Shown here: piece after piece, positions 17,637 through 26,473 of the stretch
Layout of the letters: each line of letters begins with the position of its first letter
How positions within the stretch are numbered: the stretch's first letter is position 1
The notes under the pieces: model-generated
Database searches by the model: none
What the model was told of the DNA's origin: nothing
Seen by the model: only the letters and a program-made list of their open reading frames with translations
Assembly (NCBI RefSeq): GCF_046569695.1
Contig: NZ_JBKHUI010000002.1
Location: 186,001 to 250,000 of the forward strand
Direction of reading: 5' to 3'
Source: Kluyvera sp046569695
Lineage (GTDB): Bacteria; Pseudomonadota; Gammaproteobacteria; Enterobacterales; Enterobacteriaceae
Length of the DNA stretch: 64,000 nucleotides
Position numbers and translations under genes: made by a program

Positions 17637-20600
17637 AAATTCTCAGCCTGCGCCTGAAAAACCTCAACTCGCTTAAGGGCGAGTGGAAGATTGATTTCAC
17701 CCAGGAACCGTTCGCCAGCAACGGTCTGTTTGCCATTACCGGCCCTACCGGCGCAGGGAAAACCACGCTGCTGGACGCCATCTGCCTGGCGCTGTACCAC
17801 AAAACGCCGCGCTTAAGTAACGTCTCCCAGTCGCAAAACGATCTGATGACCCGCGACACCGCCGAATGTCTGGCGGAGGTTGAGTTCGAGGTTCAGGGCG
17901 TGGCCTACCGCGCTTTCTGGAGCCAGAACCGCGCCCGCAACCAGCCGGATGGCAACCTACAGGCGCCGAGAGTCGAACTGGCGCGCTGCGGCGACGGGCA
18001 AATTCTGGCGGATAAAGTGAAAGACAAACTTGAGATGACCGCCTCGCTGACCGGCCTCGATTACGGTCGTTTCACCCGCTCGATGATGCTCTCACAGGGC
18101 CAGTTTGCCGCCTTCCTCAACGCCGAACCGAAAGAGCGCGCCGAGTTACTCGAAGAGCTGACCGGCACCGAAATTTATGGCCAGATTTCAGCGCAGGTCT
18201 TTGAAAAACATAAGCAGGCGCGCGGCGAGCTGGAAAAGCTTCAGGCGCAGGCCAGCGGTGTGGTGCTGCTGAGCGAAGAGCAGCAGCAGACCTTATCACA
18301 GAGTTTGCAGGCGCTTACTTCTGACGAGCAGCAGTGGCAACAGCAACAGACCGTCGCCGCGCAGCATCAGCAGTGGCTCACCCGTCAGCAGGAGCTGGAA
18401 CAGGACGGGAAGATTCACCAGCAGTCGCTCAATGCCGCACGCCAGGCGCTGGAAGAGGCGCAGCCACAGCTTGCTGCACTCAACCGGGCGCAGCCTGCGG
18501 AAGCGTTACGCCCCCGCTGGACTCAGCTGCAGGAGCAGGCCGCCACGGTGGCAAAAACCCACCAGCTGGTGGAGCAAGTAAATACTCGCTTACATGATTC
18601 CCGCCGCCTTCGTGACCGTATTCGCCTAAGCGCCGAACAGCAGGCCACCACGCTCCAGCAAAGCCAAACCCAGCTTCAGCAGTGGCTGCAGGAAAACGAA
18701 CACATCCAGCACTGGCTGGGGGAACTGACCGGCTGGCGTAGCGCCTTTAGCCAACAGGCCCGCGAACGCACTCAGTTGGAGACCGCTGCGCAGCGTCTGG
18801 CTGAGCTGGAAAAACAGCTCGCCCAACTGCCGCCCTCGGCGCTGACGCTGACTCAGGAAGAAGTGGCCGGGCAAATCGCCCAGCATGCGGCCAGCCGCCC
18901 GCTGCGCCAGCAGCTAAGCGCGCTGTATTCACAGTTCATACCGCTGCAAACGCGCCGCCAACAGCTTTTGCACGCGCAACAACAGCGCCAGCAACAGCTG
19001 GAGGCGCTGACCGCCGGGCTCACCCAACTCCGTCAGGTCTATAAAGAGAAAAAGCAGCAGCGAGACGACGTGAATGCCATTTGCGAGCTGGAGGCGACGA
19101 TTGTGCGCCTCGAGGCAGAGCGTGCCCGTTTGCAGCCAGGCGCGCCCTGCCCGCTGTGCGGCTCGACCAGCCATCCTGCATTGGCGGAGTACCAGGCGTT
19201 AGCCCCGGATGCCAACAAAACCCGCCGCGATGCGCTGGAAAAAGAGGTTGCCCAACTGGCGGAAGAAGGCGCCACGCTGCGCGGTCAGCATGCAGCGCTG
19301 GAAAAACAGCAGCAGCAGGAAAATGCCGAGCTAGAGACGCTTTATGAGCGAGAGCAAGCACTTACATCACAGTGGCAGACGGTCATTCAGGGGTTGGATA
19401 TCACGCTACAGCCTGCTGACGATATCAACGGCTGGCTGGCAGCGCAGGAAGAGGCCGAACAGCAGCGCTATCACTACAGCCAGCGCCTGACGCTCGATGC
19501 GCAGATCCGTGAGCTACGCACCCAGTACACCCTGCAGCAGGCTGAACTGGCGCAGCGTACCGCTTTGCTTACCCAGACGCTCGCCGGCTTCGGCCTTGCC
19601 CTTCCGCAGCCCGATGAAGCGCACCGCTGGCTGGCTGCTCGTGAAGCGGATACCCAGCGCTGGCAGCAGCAGCAAAAGCAGAGTCAGGAGATTCAGCAGC
19701 AGCTCGTGCAGATCCAACCGCTGCTCGACACCCTTCCTGCAGTGCAAAACCCTGAAGACACCCAACCGGTCGCGCTCGACGGCTGGCAGCAGGTGCACCA
19801 TGACTGCGTGTCGCTGGAAAGCCAGTGGCACACCCTCCAGCAGCAAGAAACGCAGGAGAAACAGCGTCTGCAGCAGGCCGAACAGGCCTTCGACCAGGCG
19901 CTTGCCGAATCGCACTTTAGCGATCGCCAGGACTTCCTCAGTGCGCTGTTGGATCAGCATGAACGTCAGCGTCTGGAGCAGCTAAAACAGACGCTTGAAA
20001 CGCAGCATCAGCAGCGCCAGACCTTAGCGGCACAGGCGCAAGAGGCACTACAGCGCCATCTAACCCAGCGCCCGGAAACGCTGAGCGAGGCGTTGACGCT
20101 GGCAGATGCACAGACGCAGCTCCAGCATATATCCCGCCAGCTGCGTGAAAACAGCGAACGCCAGGGCGAGCTGCGCCAGCAGTTGAAGCAGGATGAAGAG
20201 AACCGTCAGCAGCAGCAGTCGTTGTTCCTGGAGATTGAAAAAGCCAGCGCCGCGCTGGAGGACTGGGCGCATCTGAACGCGCTGATTGGCTCTAAAGAGG
20301 GTGATAAGTTCCGCAAATTTGCCCAAGGGCTGACGCTGGATAATCTGGTGTGGCTCGCCAACGAACAGCTCAGCCGCCTGCACGGTCGCTATCTACTGCA
20401 GCGTAAAGTCAGCGACGCGCTGGAGCTGGAAGTGGTCGATACCTGGCAGGCGGACGCGGTACGCGATACCCGAACCCTCTCCGGCGGCGAAAGCTTCCTC
20501 GTCAGCCTTTCGCTGGCGCTGGCGCTCTCCGACCTGGTGAGCCATAAAACGCGCATCGACTCCCTGTTCCTCGATGAAGGGTTCGGCACGCTGGATAGCG

Positions 20601-20773
20601 AAACGCTGGACACGGCGCTGGACGCGCTGGATACGCTCAACGCCAGCGGCAAAATCATCGGCGTGATTAGCCACGTGGAGGCGATGAAGGAGCGGATCCC
20701 GGTGCAGATTAAGGTGAAGAAGATCAACGGATTGGGTTACAGCCGGTTGGATAACATGTTTAGCGTAGCGTGA
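17633..20773 (+). CDS. sbcC: SbcCD nuclease, ATPase subunit
   Basis: SbcC is the SMC/Rad50-like ATPase of the SbcCD complex. Over 1046 residues it shows Walker A GPTGAGKT (37-44), a long glutamine-rich coiled coil and the zinc-hook CPLC (Cys506, Cys509) at the apex. A second coil, the ABC signature TLSGGES and Walker B SLFLDEGFGTLD lie near the C-terminus. The hook joins two SbcC arms so the complex can bridge DNA. The start overlaps the sbcD stop. Length and domain order match E. coli SbcC (1048 residues). Confidence 0.97.
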   Translation: MKILSLRLKNLNSLKGEWKIDFTQEPFASNGLFAITGPTGAGKTTLLDAICLALYHKTPRLSNVSQSQNDLMTRDTAECLAEVEFEVQGVAYRAFWSQNRARNQPDGNLQAPRVELARCGDGQILADKVKDKLEMTASLTGLDYGRFTRSMMLSQGQFAAFLNAEPKERAELLEELTGTEIYGQISAQVFEKHKQARGELEKLQAQASGVVLLSEEQQQTLSQSLQALTSDEQQWQQQQTVAAQHQQWLTRQQELEQDGKIHQQSLNAARQALEEAQPQLAALNRAQPAEALRPRWTQLQEQAATVAKTHQLVEQVNTRLHDSRRLRDRIRLSAEQQATTLQQSQTQLQQWLQENEHIQHWLGELTGWRSAFSQQARERTQLETAAQRLAELEKQLAQLPPSALTLTQEEVAGQIAQHAASRPLRQQLSALYSQFIPLQTRRQQLLHAQQQRQQQLEALTAGLTQLRQVYKEKKQQRDDVNAICELEATIVRLEAERARLQPGAPCPLCGSTSHPALAEYQALAPDANKTRRDALEKEVAQLAEEGATLRGQHAALEKQQQQENAELETLYEREQALTSQWQTVIQGLDITLQPADDINGWLAAQEEAEQQRYHYSQRLTLDAQIRELRTQYTLQQAELAQRTALLTQTLAGFGLALPQPDEAHRWLAAREADTQRWQQQQKQSQEIQQQLVQIQPLLDTLPAVQNPEDTQPVALDGWQQVHHDCVSLESQWHTLQQQETQEKQRLQQAEQAFDQALAESHFSDRQDFLSALLDQHERQRLEQLKQTLETQHQQRQTLAAQAQEALQRHLTQRPETLSEALTLADAQTQLQHISRQLRENSERQGELRQQLKQDEENRQQQQSLFLEIEKASAALEDWAHLNALIGSKEGDKFRKFAQGLTLDNLVWLANEQLSRLHGRYLLQRKVSDALELEVVDTWQADAVRDTRTLSGGESFLVSLSLALALSDLVSHKTRIDSLFLDEGFGTLDSETLDTALDALDTLNASGKIIGVISHVEAMKERIPVQIKVKKINGLGYSRLDNMFSVA

Positions 20774-20778
20774 GATTT

Positions 20779-20911
20779 CCCTCACCCCGGCCCTCTCCCA
20801 AAGGGAGAGGGTGAAAAGTGGCGTCGCGTGGTTCGCTCTCCCTCCGGAACAAGGTGAAAAACAGCGCCGAACGGTCCCCTCTCCCTTTGAGAGAGGGTTA
20901 GGGTGAGGGGC
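20779..20911. repeat. Pair of CCCTCACCC-type palindromic repeats
   Basis: CCCTCACCCCGGCCCTCTCC with AAAGGGAGAGGG forms the first element. The inverted partner CCCCTCTCCC...GAGAGGGTTAGGGTGAGGGG forms the second, between the convergent sbcC and mak genes. The same family occurs at 46946, 56900 and 61186. Confidence 0.75.
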
Positions 20912-20914
20912 AAA

Positions 20915-21817
20915 TCACGCCGGCCACAGCCACGCCGCCCCACGTACCCCGCTGGAGTCCCCGTGCAGCGCCTTGCGAATCGGCGTTTCGCACTCACCGC
21001 CAAATACCCACTCTTTCACCAACTCTGGCACCGTCTGATACAACCGCTCGACGTTGCTCATTCCCCCGCCCAACACAATCACATCAGGGTCAAGAATATT
21101 GACCACGTGCGCCAGCGATTTTGCCAGCCGCTGCTCATAGCGGTGAAGCGCCTGCTCCGCCAGCGCATCGCCCTCGTCAACCAAGCGCATAATCTCATTG
21201 CCCTTCAGTGCATTACCGCTTAAACGCTGATAGTCAGTGGCAAAGCCAGTGCCGGAAATAAAGGTTTCAATACAGCCTTGCTTACCGCAATAACACGGTA
21301 CTTCCGCCCGGAAGCGCAGTTCGTCGTCGTTCATCCACGGCAGCGGATTATGCCCCCACTCGCCCGCCGTGCCGTTACCGCCGATATGCGCGCGGCCGCC
21401 CAACGCTACGCCCGCGCCACAGCCGGTACCGATGATCACCGCAAACACCGTCTGCGCCCCTGCAGCCGCGCCGTCCACCGCTTCAGACACCGCCAGACAG
21501 TTAGCATCGTTCGCCAGTCGCACCTCGCGATTCAGACGACGACTCAGGTCTTTATCAAACGGCTGACCGTTGAGCCAGGTAGAGTTGGCGTTTTTTACCA
21601 CCCCGGTATAGGGGGAAATTGAGCCGGGAATGCCCATGCCAACCGTGCCCGTTTGCCCGGTCGCCTCTTCGGCGAGAGCAACAAGATGCGCAATGTTCTC
21701 AATGGTTTGCTGATAATCACGCGGCGTAGGCAAGCGGTGACGATAAAGCTGCTCGCCCTGGTCGCTTAGCGCGATGACTTCGGTTTTCGTTCCACCCAGA
21801 TCGATACCAATTCGCAT
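20915..21817 (-). CDS. mak: Fructokinase (ROK family)
   Basis: Mak phosphorylates fructose, and more weakly mannose, with ATP in the cytoplasm. The 300-residue ROK-family protein has the phosphate-binding start MRIGIDLGGTKTEVIALS, catalytic Asp in NDANCLAVSE and the zinc-binding cluster CYCGKQGCIETFISG. It converges on sbcC across a repeat pair and is divergent from rdgC. In E. coli araJ lies between sbcC and mak; no araJ is present here. Confidence 0.95.
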   Translation of the reverse strand: MRIGIDLGGTKTEVIALSDQGEQLYRHRLPTPRDYQQTIENIAHLVALAEEATGQTGTVGMGIPGSISPYTGVVKNANSTWLNGQPFDKDLSRRLNREVRLANDANCLAVSEAVDGAAAGAQTVFAVIIGTGCGAGVALGGRAHIGGNGTAGEWGHNPLPWMNDDELRFRAEVPCYCGKQGCIETFISGTGFATDYQRLSGNALKGNEIMRLVDEGDALAEQALHRYEQRLAKSLAHVVNILDPDVIVLGGGMSNVERLYQTVPELVKEWVFGGECETPIRKALHGDSSGVRGAAWLWPA

Positions 21818-21904
21818 TCATAACTCCTGTTTAAAACAATGCAAGGGCGAGGACAATTCGTTATCATTGCCCGCTGATTTAACGACAACACCGTGGAAAT
21901 TATC

Positions 21905-22816
21905 ATGCTGTGGTTCAAAAATTTAATGGTTTATCGTCTCAGCCGCGACATCTCCCTGCGCGCGGAAGAGATGGAAAAACAGCTCGCTGAGATGACCTTC
22001 ACCCCATGCGGCAGCCAGGATATGGCAAAAACCGGCTGGGTACCGCCGATGGGTTCACACAGCGATGCGCTGACGCACACAGTAAATGGTCAGATCATCA
22101 TTTGCGCCCGCAAAGAAGAGAAGATCCTGCCCTCTCCGGTGATTAAACAGGCGCTGGAAGCGAAGATCCAAAAGCTCGAAGCCGATCAGGGCCGCAAGCT
22201 CAAGAAAACCGAAAAAGATTCGCTGAAGGATGAAGTTCTGCACTCTCTGCTACCGCGCGCGTTCAGCCGCTTCAGCCAGACGATGATGTGGATCGACACC
22301 GTTAACGATCTGATTATGGTCGACTGCGCCAGCGCCAAAAAGGCGGAAGATACGCTAGCGCTGCTGCGTAAAAGCCTAGGCTCGCTGCCGGTGGTGCCGC
22401 TGACGCTGGAAAACCCGATCGAACTGACCCTGACCGAATGGGTACGTTCTGGCTCCGCCGCGCAAAGCTTCCAGATTCTGGATGAAGCCGAGCTGAAAGC
22501 GATCCTCGAAGACGGCGGCGTGATCCGTGCGAAGAAACAGGATCTGGTGTGCGATGAGATCGCCTGCCATATCGAAGCTGGTAAGCTGGTGACCAAGCTA
22601 GCGCTTGACTGGCAGCAGCGTATTCAGTTCGTGATGTGCGATGACGGCTCCATCAAACGTCTGAAGTTCTGCGACGAACTGCGCGATCAGAACGAAGATA
22701 TCGACCGTGACGACTATGCTCAGCGTTTCGATGCAGACTTTATTCTGATGACCGGCGAGCTGGCGGCGATGATTAAAAGCCTGGTAGAAGGGTTAGGCGG
22801 CGAAGCCCAGCGCTAA
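21905..22816 (+). CDS. rdgC: Recombination-associated protein RdgC
   Basis: RdgC is a ring-shaped DNA-binding protein that restrains RecA-mediated strand exchange. ATG 21905 (MLWFKNLMVYRLSR) is chosen over one four codons upstream because it matches the family start and yields the usual 303 residues. The conserved blocks WVPPMGSH, KILPSPVIKQ and IELTLTEWVRSG are intact. It is divergent from mak and convergent with ppnP, with a perfect hairpin between. Confidence 0.97.
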   Translation: MLWFKNLMVYRLSRDISLRAEEMEKQLAEMTFTPCGSQDMAKTGWVPPMGSHSDALTHTVNGQIIICARKEEKILPSPVIKQALEAKIQKLEADQGRKLKKTEKDSLKDEVLHSLLPRAFSRFSQTMMWIDTVNDLIMVDCASAKKAEDTLALLRKSLGSLPVVPLTLENPIELTLTEWVRSGSAAQSFQILDEAELKAILEDGGVIRAKKQDLVCDEIACHIEAGKLVTKLALDWQQRIQFVMCDDGSIKRLKFCDELRDQNEDIDRDDYAQRFDADFILMTGELAAMIKSLVEGLGGEAQR

Positions 22817-22823
22817 GCGAGAT

Positions 22824-22853
22824 ATTCCCTTCCTGCCGCAGCAGGAAGGGAAT
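22824..22853. terminator. Bidirectional hairpin between rdgC and ppnP
   Basis: A 13-bp perfect stem ATTCCCTTCCTGC / GCAGGAAGGGAAT has a tight CGCA loop. It sits between convergent stops (22816 and 22857). It lacks a clean T-run on either side, so termination is inferred from stem strength and position. Confidence 0.65.
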
Positions 22854-22856
22854 GCA

Positions 22857-23141
22857 TTACAGATAGCGGCACAGATAAGAGGTTGGCTCTGCAACCTGCA
22901 GGTTAAATTCACTGTGGCCCGGCACATTGAACACTTCCCCAGCGGAATAGACTTTCCATTCGATTTCACCCGGTAACAGCACGTTCAGCGCGCCGCTAAT
23001 CACGGTCATCTCTTCCGGCTGCGCGGTACCAAAGGTGTATTCGCCTTCCGCCATCACGCCCACGCTGGCACGACCCGTGCTGCTGCTGGTAAAGCCAATG
23101 GATTTCACTTTTCCGTCAAAGTATTCGTTGCTCTGAAGCAT
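22857..23141 (-). CDS. ppnP: Pyrimidine/purine nucleoside phosphorylase
   Basis: PpnP (YaiE) is a small cupin-fold phosphorylase that splits diverse nucleosides to base and ribose-1-phosphate. The 94-residue protein starts MLQSNEYFDGKVKSIGF and ends AEPTSYLCRYL, as in E. coli. The barrel core EMTVISGALNVLLPG is visible. It follows aroM by about 80 bp on the same strand. Confidence 0.95.
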   Translation of the reverse strand: MLQSNEYFDGKVKSIGFTSSSTGRASVGVMAEGEYTFGTAQPEEMTVISGALNVLLPGEIEWKVYSAGEVFNVPGHSEFNLQVAEPTSYLCRYL

Positions 23142-23219
23142 AAACAGGCCCTTATTATCTCGTCGTCAAAAGACCAATATAGGGTTGCGAACAGAAACCT
23201 GTCACGCGAAATCATACGC

Positions 23220-23897
23220 TTAACACAATAATTCTGCCGCCAGTCTGGCCACCAGCACATTCGACAAGAGAACCGGCACATCCAGCGCCTTTTGTAGCAG
23301 GTCCCGGTGACGCTGGTGATAGCTCAGTGAGTCGAGCACCAGCACATCGGCGCCTTGATCCAGCAGCGAGTTGCCGGCTGAAATCAGGTGCTGGTCGGTA
23401 TCACGAAGGGGGTTAGCCAGCGCGTAGTAAGGCAAATTGGACAGCATCTGCCACTTCTCCTGCTGGGCATCGAGAATGGCTTCCACGGGGACCAGAACCC
23501 CGACCTGATGTCCCTCAACGATAGAGGCGACCAACGGTGGAATAATACGCTGGGGTTCCAGCAGAATCGCATTGCGCGCCACCATACTGCGTAATTTAAA
23601 CGTATTCAGTAGCAGAATGACGTCATAGGATTGATTGTCCAGCACCTCAATCACGCCCTGCAGGCTGTGCTCGACTTTCAGACGGGAAACTTCAGCAAAC
23701 TGGTTATCATTTAACAGAACCAGCAAACGTTCTTCACCGGGTTCTGGTGCATACTCTTCCATGACTTCCACACGACTCATTTTGCCTAACAGGCTAATGT
23801 GGGTGATTTGATCTTCCCTGATGTGCTCGGTCAATAGCGGCAAAACTTCACTCACGGGCACTACCCCAATCGTAAGAATCGCCATCGTTGCACTCAT
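23220..23897 (-). CDS. aroM: AroM family protein
   Basis: This 225-residue protein is clearly homologous to E. coli AroM over its whole length (start MSATMAILTIGVVP, end RDLLQKALDVPVLLSNVLVARLAAE region). Its function is unknown; in E. coli it is co-regulated with aroL by TyrR, and it resembles aspartate/glutamate racemase-like proteins. Here it lies 290 bp downstream of aroL, and the intervening yaiA gene of E. coli is missing. Confidence 0.93.
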   Translation of the reverse strand: MSATMAILTIGVVPVSEVLPLLTEHIREDQITHISLLGKMSRVEVMEEYAPEPGEERLLVLLNDNQFAEVSRLKVEHSLQGVIEVLDNQSYDVILLLNTFKLRSMVARNAILLEPQRIIPPLVASIVEGHQVGVLVPVEAILDAQQEKWQMLSNLPYYALANPLRDTDQHLISAGNSLLDQGADVLVLDSLSYHQRHRDLLQKALDVPVLLSNVLVARLAAELLC

Positions 23898-24187
23898 GTT
23901 ATCTACCTTCTGCTTCTCTTATGTTTGCTTTACACATAGCCACCTGGATGGATGAAAAATACCGCTCAAAAGCGTAGCAGTTCATCCGCCGGGCAGAATG
24001 TAAAGATTCCAGTTATTTCCAGTACTCTCCTGATAAATTTTGATTTTAACGTTTCTATAACATTAATGATAAGCCAAAAATGTGACTTACGCACAATATA
24101 ACCACGAAATATAAGTGGTTATATTGGCAATCAGAAGGGGTAGCTGAAGCGGAGTAAGCGTAAAAAAAGGAGGGGAAAAGCGCCCTG
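23898..24187. other. aroL-aroM spacer lacking yaiA
   Basis: In E. coli the 63-codon yaiA occupies this position. No frame resembling YaiA is found on either strand. An AT-rich inverted repeat (ATAACCAC / GTGGTTAT, 24098-24122) without a T-run lies in the middle. The remainder shows nothing recognisable. Confidence 0.55.
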
Positions 24188-24712
24188 CTAGCTGGCCGTT
24201 GCCAGATGCAGAGCATCAAGAATCAGCGTGACAACGTGCTCAGGCGTCGCAGAGGCATCAACAACGTAGTGGGCGGTTTCGCGGTACAGCGCATCTCGCT
24301 GCGCCAGTACTTCCGCCACTTCTTCGCTAATCGGTTTACCGGTCAGCGTTGGGCGCTGGGATTCTTCTGGAAAGGCTTCCAGACGACGCGCCAAAACCGG
24401 CACCGGAGCGTTCAAATAGATAACCACCCCGTTCTGACGCATAAATTCGCGGTTAACTGGCGCAAGAATAATGCCGCCGCCCGTTGCCACCACCGTGCTC
24501 GGTTGGGTGACCGACATCAGCGTCTGGGTCTCGCGTGCGCGAAATCCCGCCCAGCCTTCGAGGTCGACAATCTCCGCTACGCTCATACCGGACTGCTGCT
24601 GTAACGCCAGGTCAGTATCAACAAAGTGAAAATGGCAGGCATGGGTAAGCGCTTGACCTATCGTCGTTTTTCCGCAGCCTCGGGCTCCGATAAGAAAAAT
24701 CGGCTGTGTCAT
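24188..24712 (-). CDS. aroL: Shikimate kinase II
   Basis: AroL phosphorylates shikimate at the 3-position in the common aromatic pathway. The 174-residue P-loop kinase has Walker A GARGCGKTT (residues 8-16), shikimate-binding DTD (residues about 32-34), FRARE and the GGG motif in VVATGGGIIL. TyrR and TrpR sites lie just upstream, the known dual control of aroL in E. coli. It is the first gene of the aroL-aroM direction on the minus strand. Confidence 0.96.
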   Translation of the reverse strand: MTQPIFLIGARGCGKTTIGQALTHACHFHFVDTDLALQQQSGMSVAEIVDLEGWAGFRARETQTLMSVTQPSTVVATGGGIILAPVNREFMRQNGVVIYLNAPVPVLARRLEAFPEESQRPTLTGKPISEEVAEVLAQRDALYRETAHYVVDASATPEHVVTLILDALHLATAS

Positions 24713-24768
24713 GACCTGGAATTCCCCCTGATGACGCGTAAATGCGGGATGTGTGAATGAAGCGGCAA

Positions 24769-24790
24769 TGATACCACCAAACTAGTACAC
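24769..24790 (-). promoter_or_regulatory. TrpR operator of aroL
   Basis: The minus strand carries GTGTACTAGTTTGGTGGTAT, whose GTACTAGTT half-site matches the trp operator and closely resembles the E. coli aroL TrpR site. Confidence 0.65.
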
Positions 24791-24797
24791 AAGTAAG

Positions 24798-24815
24798 TGT
24801 AAACTTTTTATTACA
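24798..24815. promoter_or_regulatory. TyrR box of aroL
   Basis: TGTAAA-CTTTTT-ATTACA fits the TyrR palindrome TGTAAA-N6-TTTACA with one mismatch. It lies 86 bases upstream of the aroL start, next to the TrpR site. Confidence 0.7.
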
Positions 24816-24985
24816 CAATAATGCAATATGAGACCGCTTTAGCCGCTACATACTGCCGTATAGAGCAATTTGAGCGTAAAAAAAACATGCCACAAAGCGT
24901 GTCGCTAACAGTACATGAAAGTGTCTTGTTTTGACAAGCCGGATAACGCGGCAAAAGGTAGCACATTTATGTGACAGAAATCACG

Positions 24986-25438
24986 TCAGCCGCGTTTTAC
25001 CGCCAGCAGCCATTTGTCGAGTTCAGCGGCAAACTGCTGGCGATCGCGCTGGGAAAGCGCCGCAGGCCCGCCGGTCTGAATACCGCTAGAGCGCATGGTG
25101 TCCATAAAGTCACGCAGGGTTAAGCGCTCTTTGATGGTCGCCTCGCTGTAGCGTTCACCGCGAGGATTGAGCGCCGCGCCGCCCTTTTCCAGCACCTCAG
25201 CCGCCAGCGGAATATCGGCAGTGATCACCAGATCGCCGGGCTCGCAGAGACGGACAATTTCGTTATCGGCTACGTCGAACCCTTTTGGCACCACCATCGC
25301 GCGGATGAAACGCGACGGCGGCACGCGCAGATACTGGTTGGCGACCAGCACCAGCTCAATCTGCGTGCGGTCCGCGGCGCGAAACAGCACCTCTTTAATC
25401 ACGTTCGGACAAGCGTCCGCATCAACCCAAATGGTCAT
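24986..25438 (-). CDS. yaiI: UPF0178 (DUF188) family protein YaiI
   Basis: This 150-residue protein of the DUF188 family starts MTIWVDADACPNVIKEVLF, which has the Asp-rich DADACP signature of PIN-like or NYN-like nuclease folds. Function is unproven. The conserved segments VANQYLR, DLVITADIPLA and LNPRGERYSE are present. It is divergent from proC with about 157 bp between starts, as in E. coli. Confidence 0.93.
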   Translation of the reverse strand: MTIWVDADACPNVIKEVLFRAADRTQIELVLVANQYLRVPPSRFIRAMVVPKGFDVADNEIVRLCEPGDLVITADIPLAAEVLEKGGAALNPRGERYSEATIKERLTLRDFMDTMRSSGIQTGGPAALSQRDRQQFAAELDKWLLAVKRG

Positions 25439-25595
25439 CGATACTCCAGAGTGAATATTATCGCAAAGCGTGATTATACAGAGAGCTGGGATGCGTACGT
25501 AATAATTGCCGCCTGAATGATAAAAGTAGGTTACCCATCGCCGGGAATCGCCTATAACAGTAAACTACGAAAAAAACAGACAGAGGGAGAGAGAA

Positions 25596-26405
25596 ATGGA
25601 GAAGAAGATTGGCTTCATTGGCTGCGGCAACATGGGGAAAGCCATTCTTGGTGGCCTGATTGCCAGCGGCCAGGTACTTCCTGGGCAGATTTGGGTCTAT
25701 ACGCCGTCACCGGATAAAGTGGCCGCGCTGCGCGACGAGTTCGGCATTAATGCGGCGCAAAGCCCGCAGGAAGTGGCTCAGGTGGCTGACATCGTGTTTG
25801 GCGCCGTGAAGCCGGGCATCATGGTGAAAGTACTGAGCGACATCGCCTCCAGCCTGAACAAAGATTCGCTGGTTGTGTCTATTGCGGCGGGCGTAACGCT
25901 GGAACAACTGGCCCGCGCGCTGGGTCATGACCGTAAAATCGTGCGCGCCATGCCGAACACGCCATCGCTGGTGAATGCCGGGATGACCTCCGTCACCCCG
26001 AACGCACTGGTGACGCCGGAAGATATCGCCGATGTGCTGAATATCTTCCGCTGCTTCGGCGCGGCTGAAGAGATTGCCGAAGCGATGATCCACCCGGTAG
26101 TGGGCGTCAGCGGTTCAGCGCCAGCCTACGTGTTTATGTTTATCGAGGCCATGGCCGATGCGGCCGTGCTCGGTGGTATGCCACGCGCTCAGGCCTATAA
26201 GTTTGCCGCGCAGGCAGTTATGGGATCAGCAAAAATGGTGCTGGAAACCGGTAAACATCCGGGTGAGCTGAAGGATATGGTCTGCTCGCCTGGCGGAACC
26301 ACCATTGAAGCCGTGCGCGTACTGGAAGAGAAAGGCTTCCGCTCTGCTGTCATCGAAGCGATGGCCAAATGCATGGAAAAATCTGAGAAGATGAGTAAGT
26401 CATAA
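25596..26405 (+). CDS. proC: Pyrroline-5-carboxylate reductase
   Basis: ProC performs the last step of proline synthesis, reducing pyrroline-5-carboxylate with NAD(P)H. The 269-residue protein begins with the Rossmann motif IGFIGCGNMGKAILGGLI and carries the family signature around ELKDMVCSPGGTTIEAVR. The Shine-Dalgarno GGGAGAGAG precedes ATG 25596. A hairpin follows the stop. In E. coli the diguanylate cyclase gene dgcC lies between proC and psiF; here the two converge directly. Confidence 0.97.
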   Translation: MEKKIGFIGCGNMGKAILGGLIASGQVLPGQIWVYTPSPDKVAALRDEFGINAAQSPQEVAQVADIVFGAVKPGIMVKVLSDIASSLNKDSLVVSIAAGVTLEQLARALGHDRKIVRAMPNTPSLVNAGMTSVTPNALVTPEDIADVLNIFRCFGAAEEIAEAMIHPVVGVSGSAPAYVFMFIEAMADAAVLGGMPRAQAYKFAAQAVMGSAKMVLETGKHPGELKDMVCSPGGTTIEAVRVLEEKGFRSAVIEAMAKCMEKSEKMSKS

Positions 26406-26409
26406 GCCG

Positions 26410-26434
26410 CAGGCCCGGCATCGCGCCGGGCCTG
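26410..26434 (+). terminator. Hairpin after proC
   Basis: A 10-bp stem CAGGCCCGGC / GCCGGGCCTG with an ATCGC loop begins 5 bases after the proC stop. It is followed by ATGTTCTTG, a weak T-tract. Confidence 0.6.
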
Positions 26435-26447
26435 ATGTTCTTGCCAT

Positions 26448-26467
26448 AAAAAAAGCGCCCACGGCGC
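26448..26467 (-). terminator. Rho-independent terminator of psiF
   Basis: On the minus strand GCGCC / GGCGC with a 3-base loop runs into seven Ts, directly after the psiF stop at 26474. Confidence 0.78.
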
Positions 26468-26473
26468 CGTTAT

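Noticed and set aside
24098..24122. AT-rich inverted repeat as aroL terminator
   Set aside because: No T-run follows on either strand and the stem is weak. It is mentioned only as part of the spacer.
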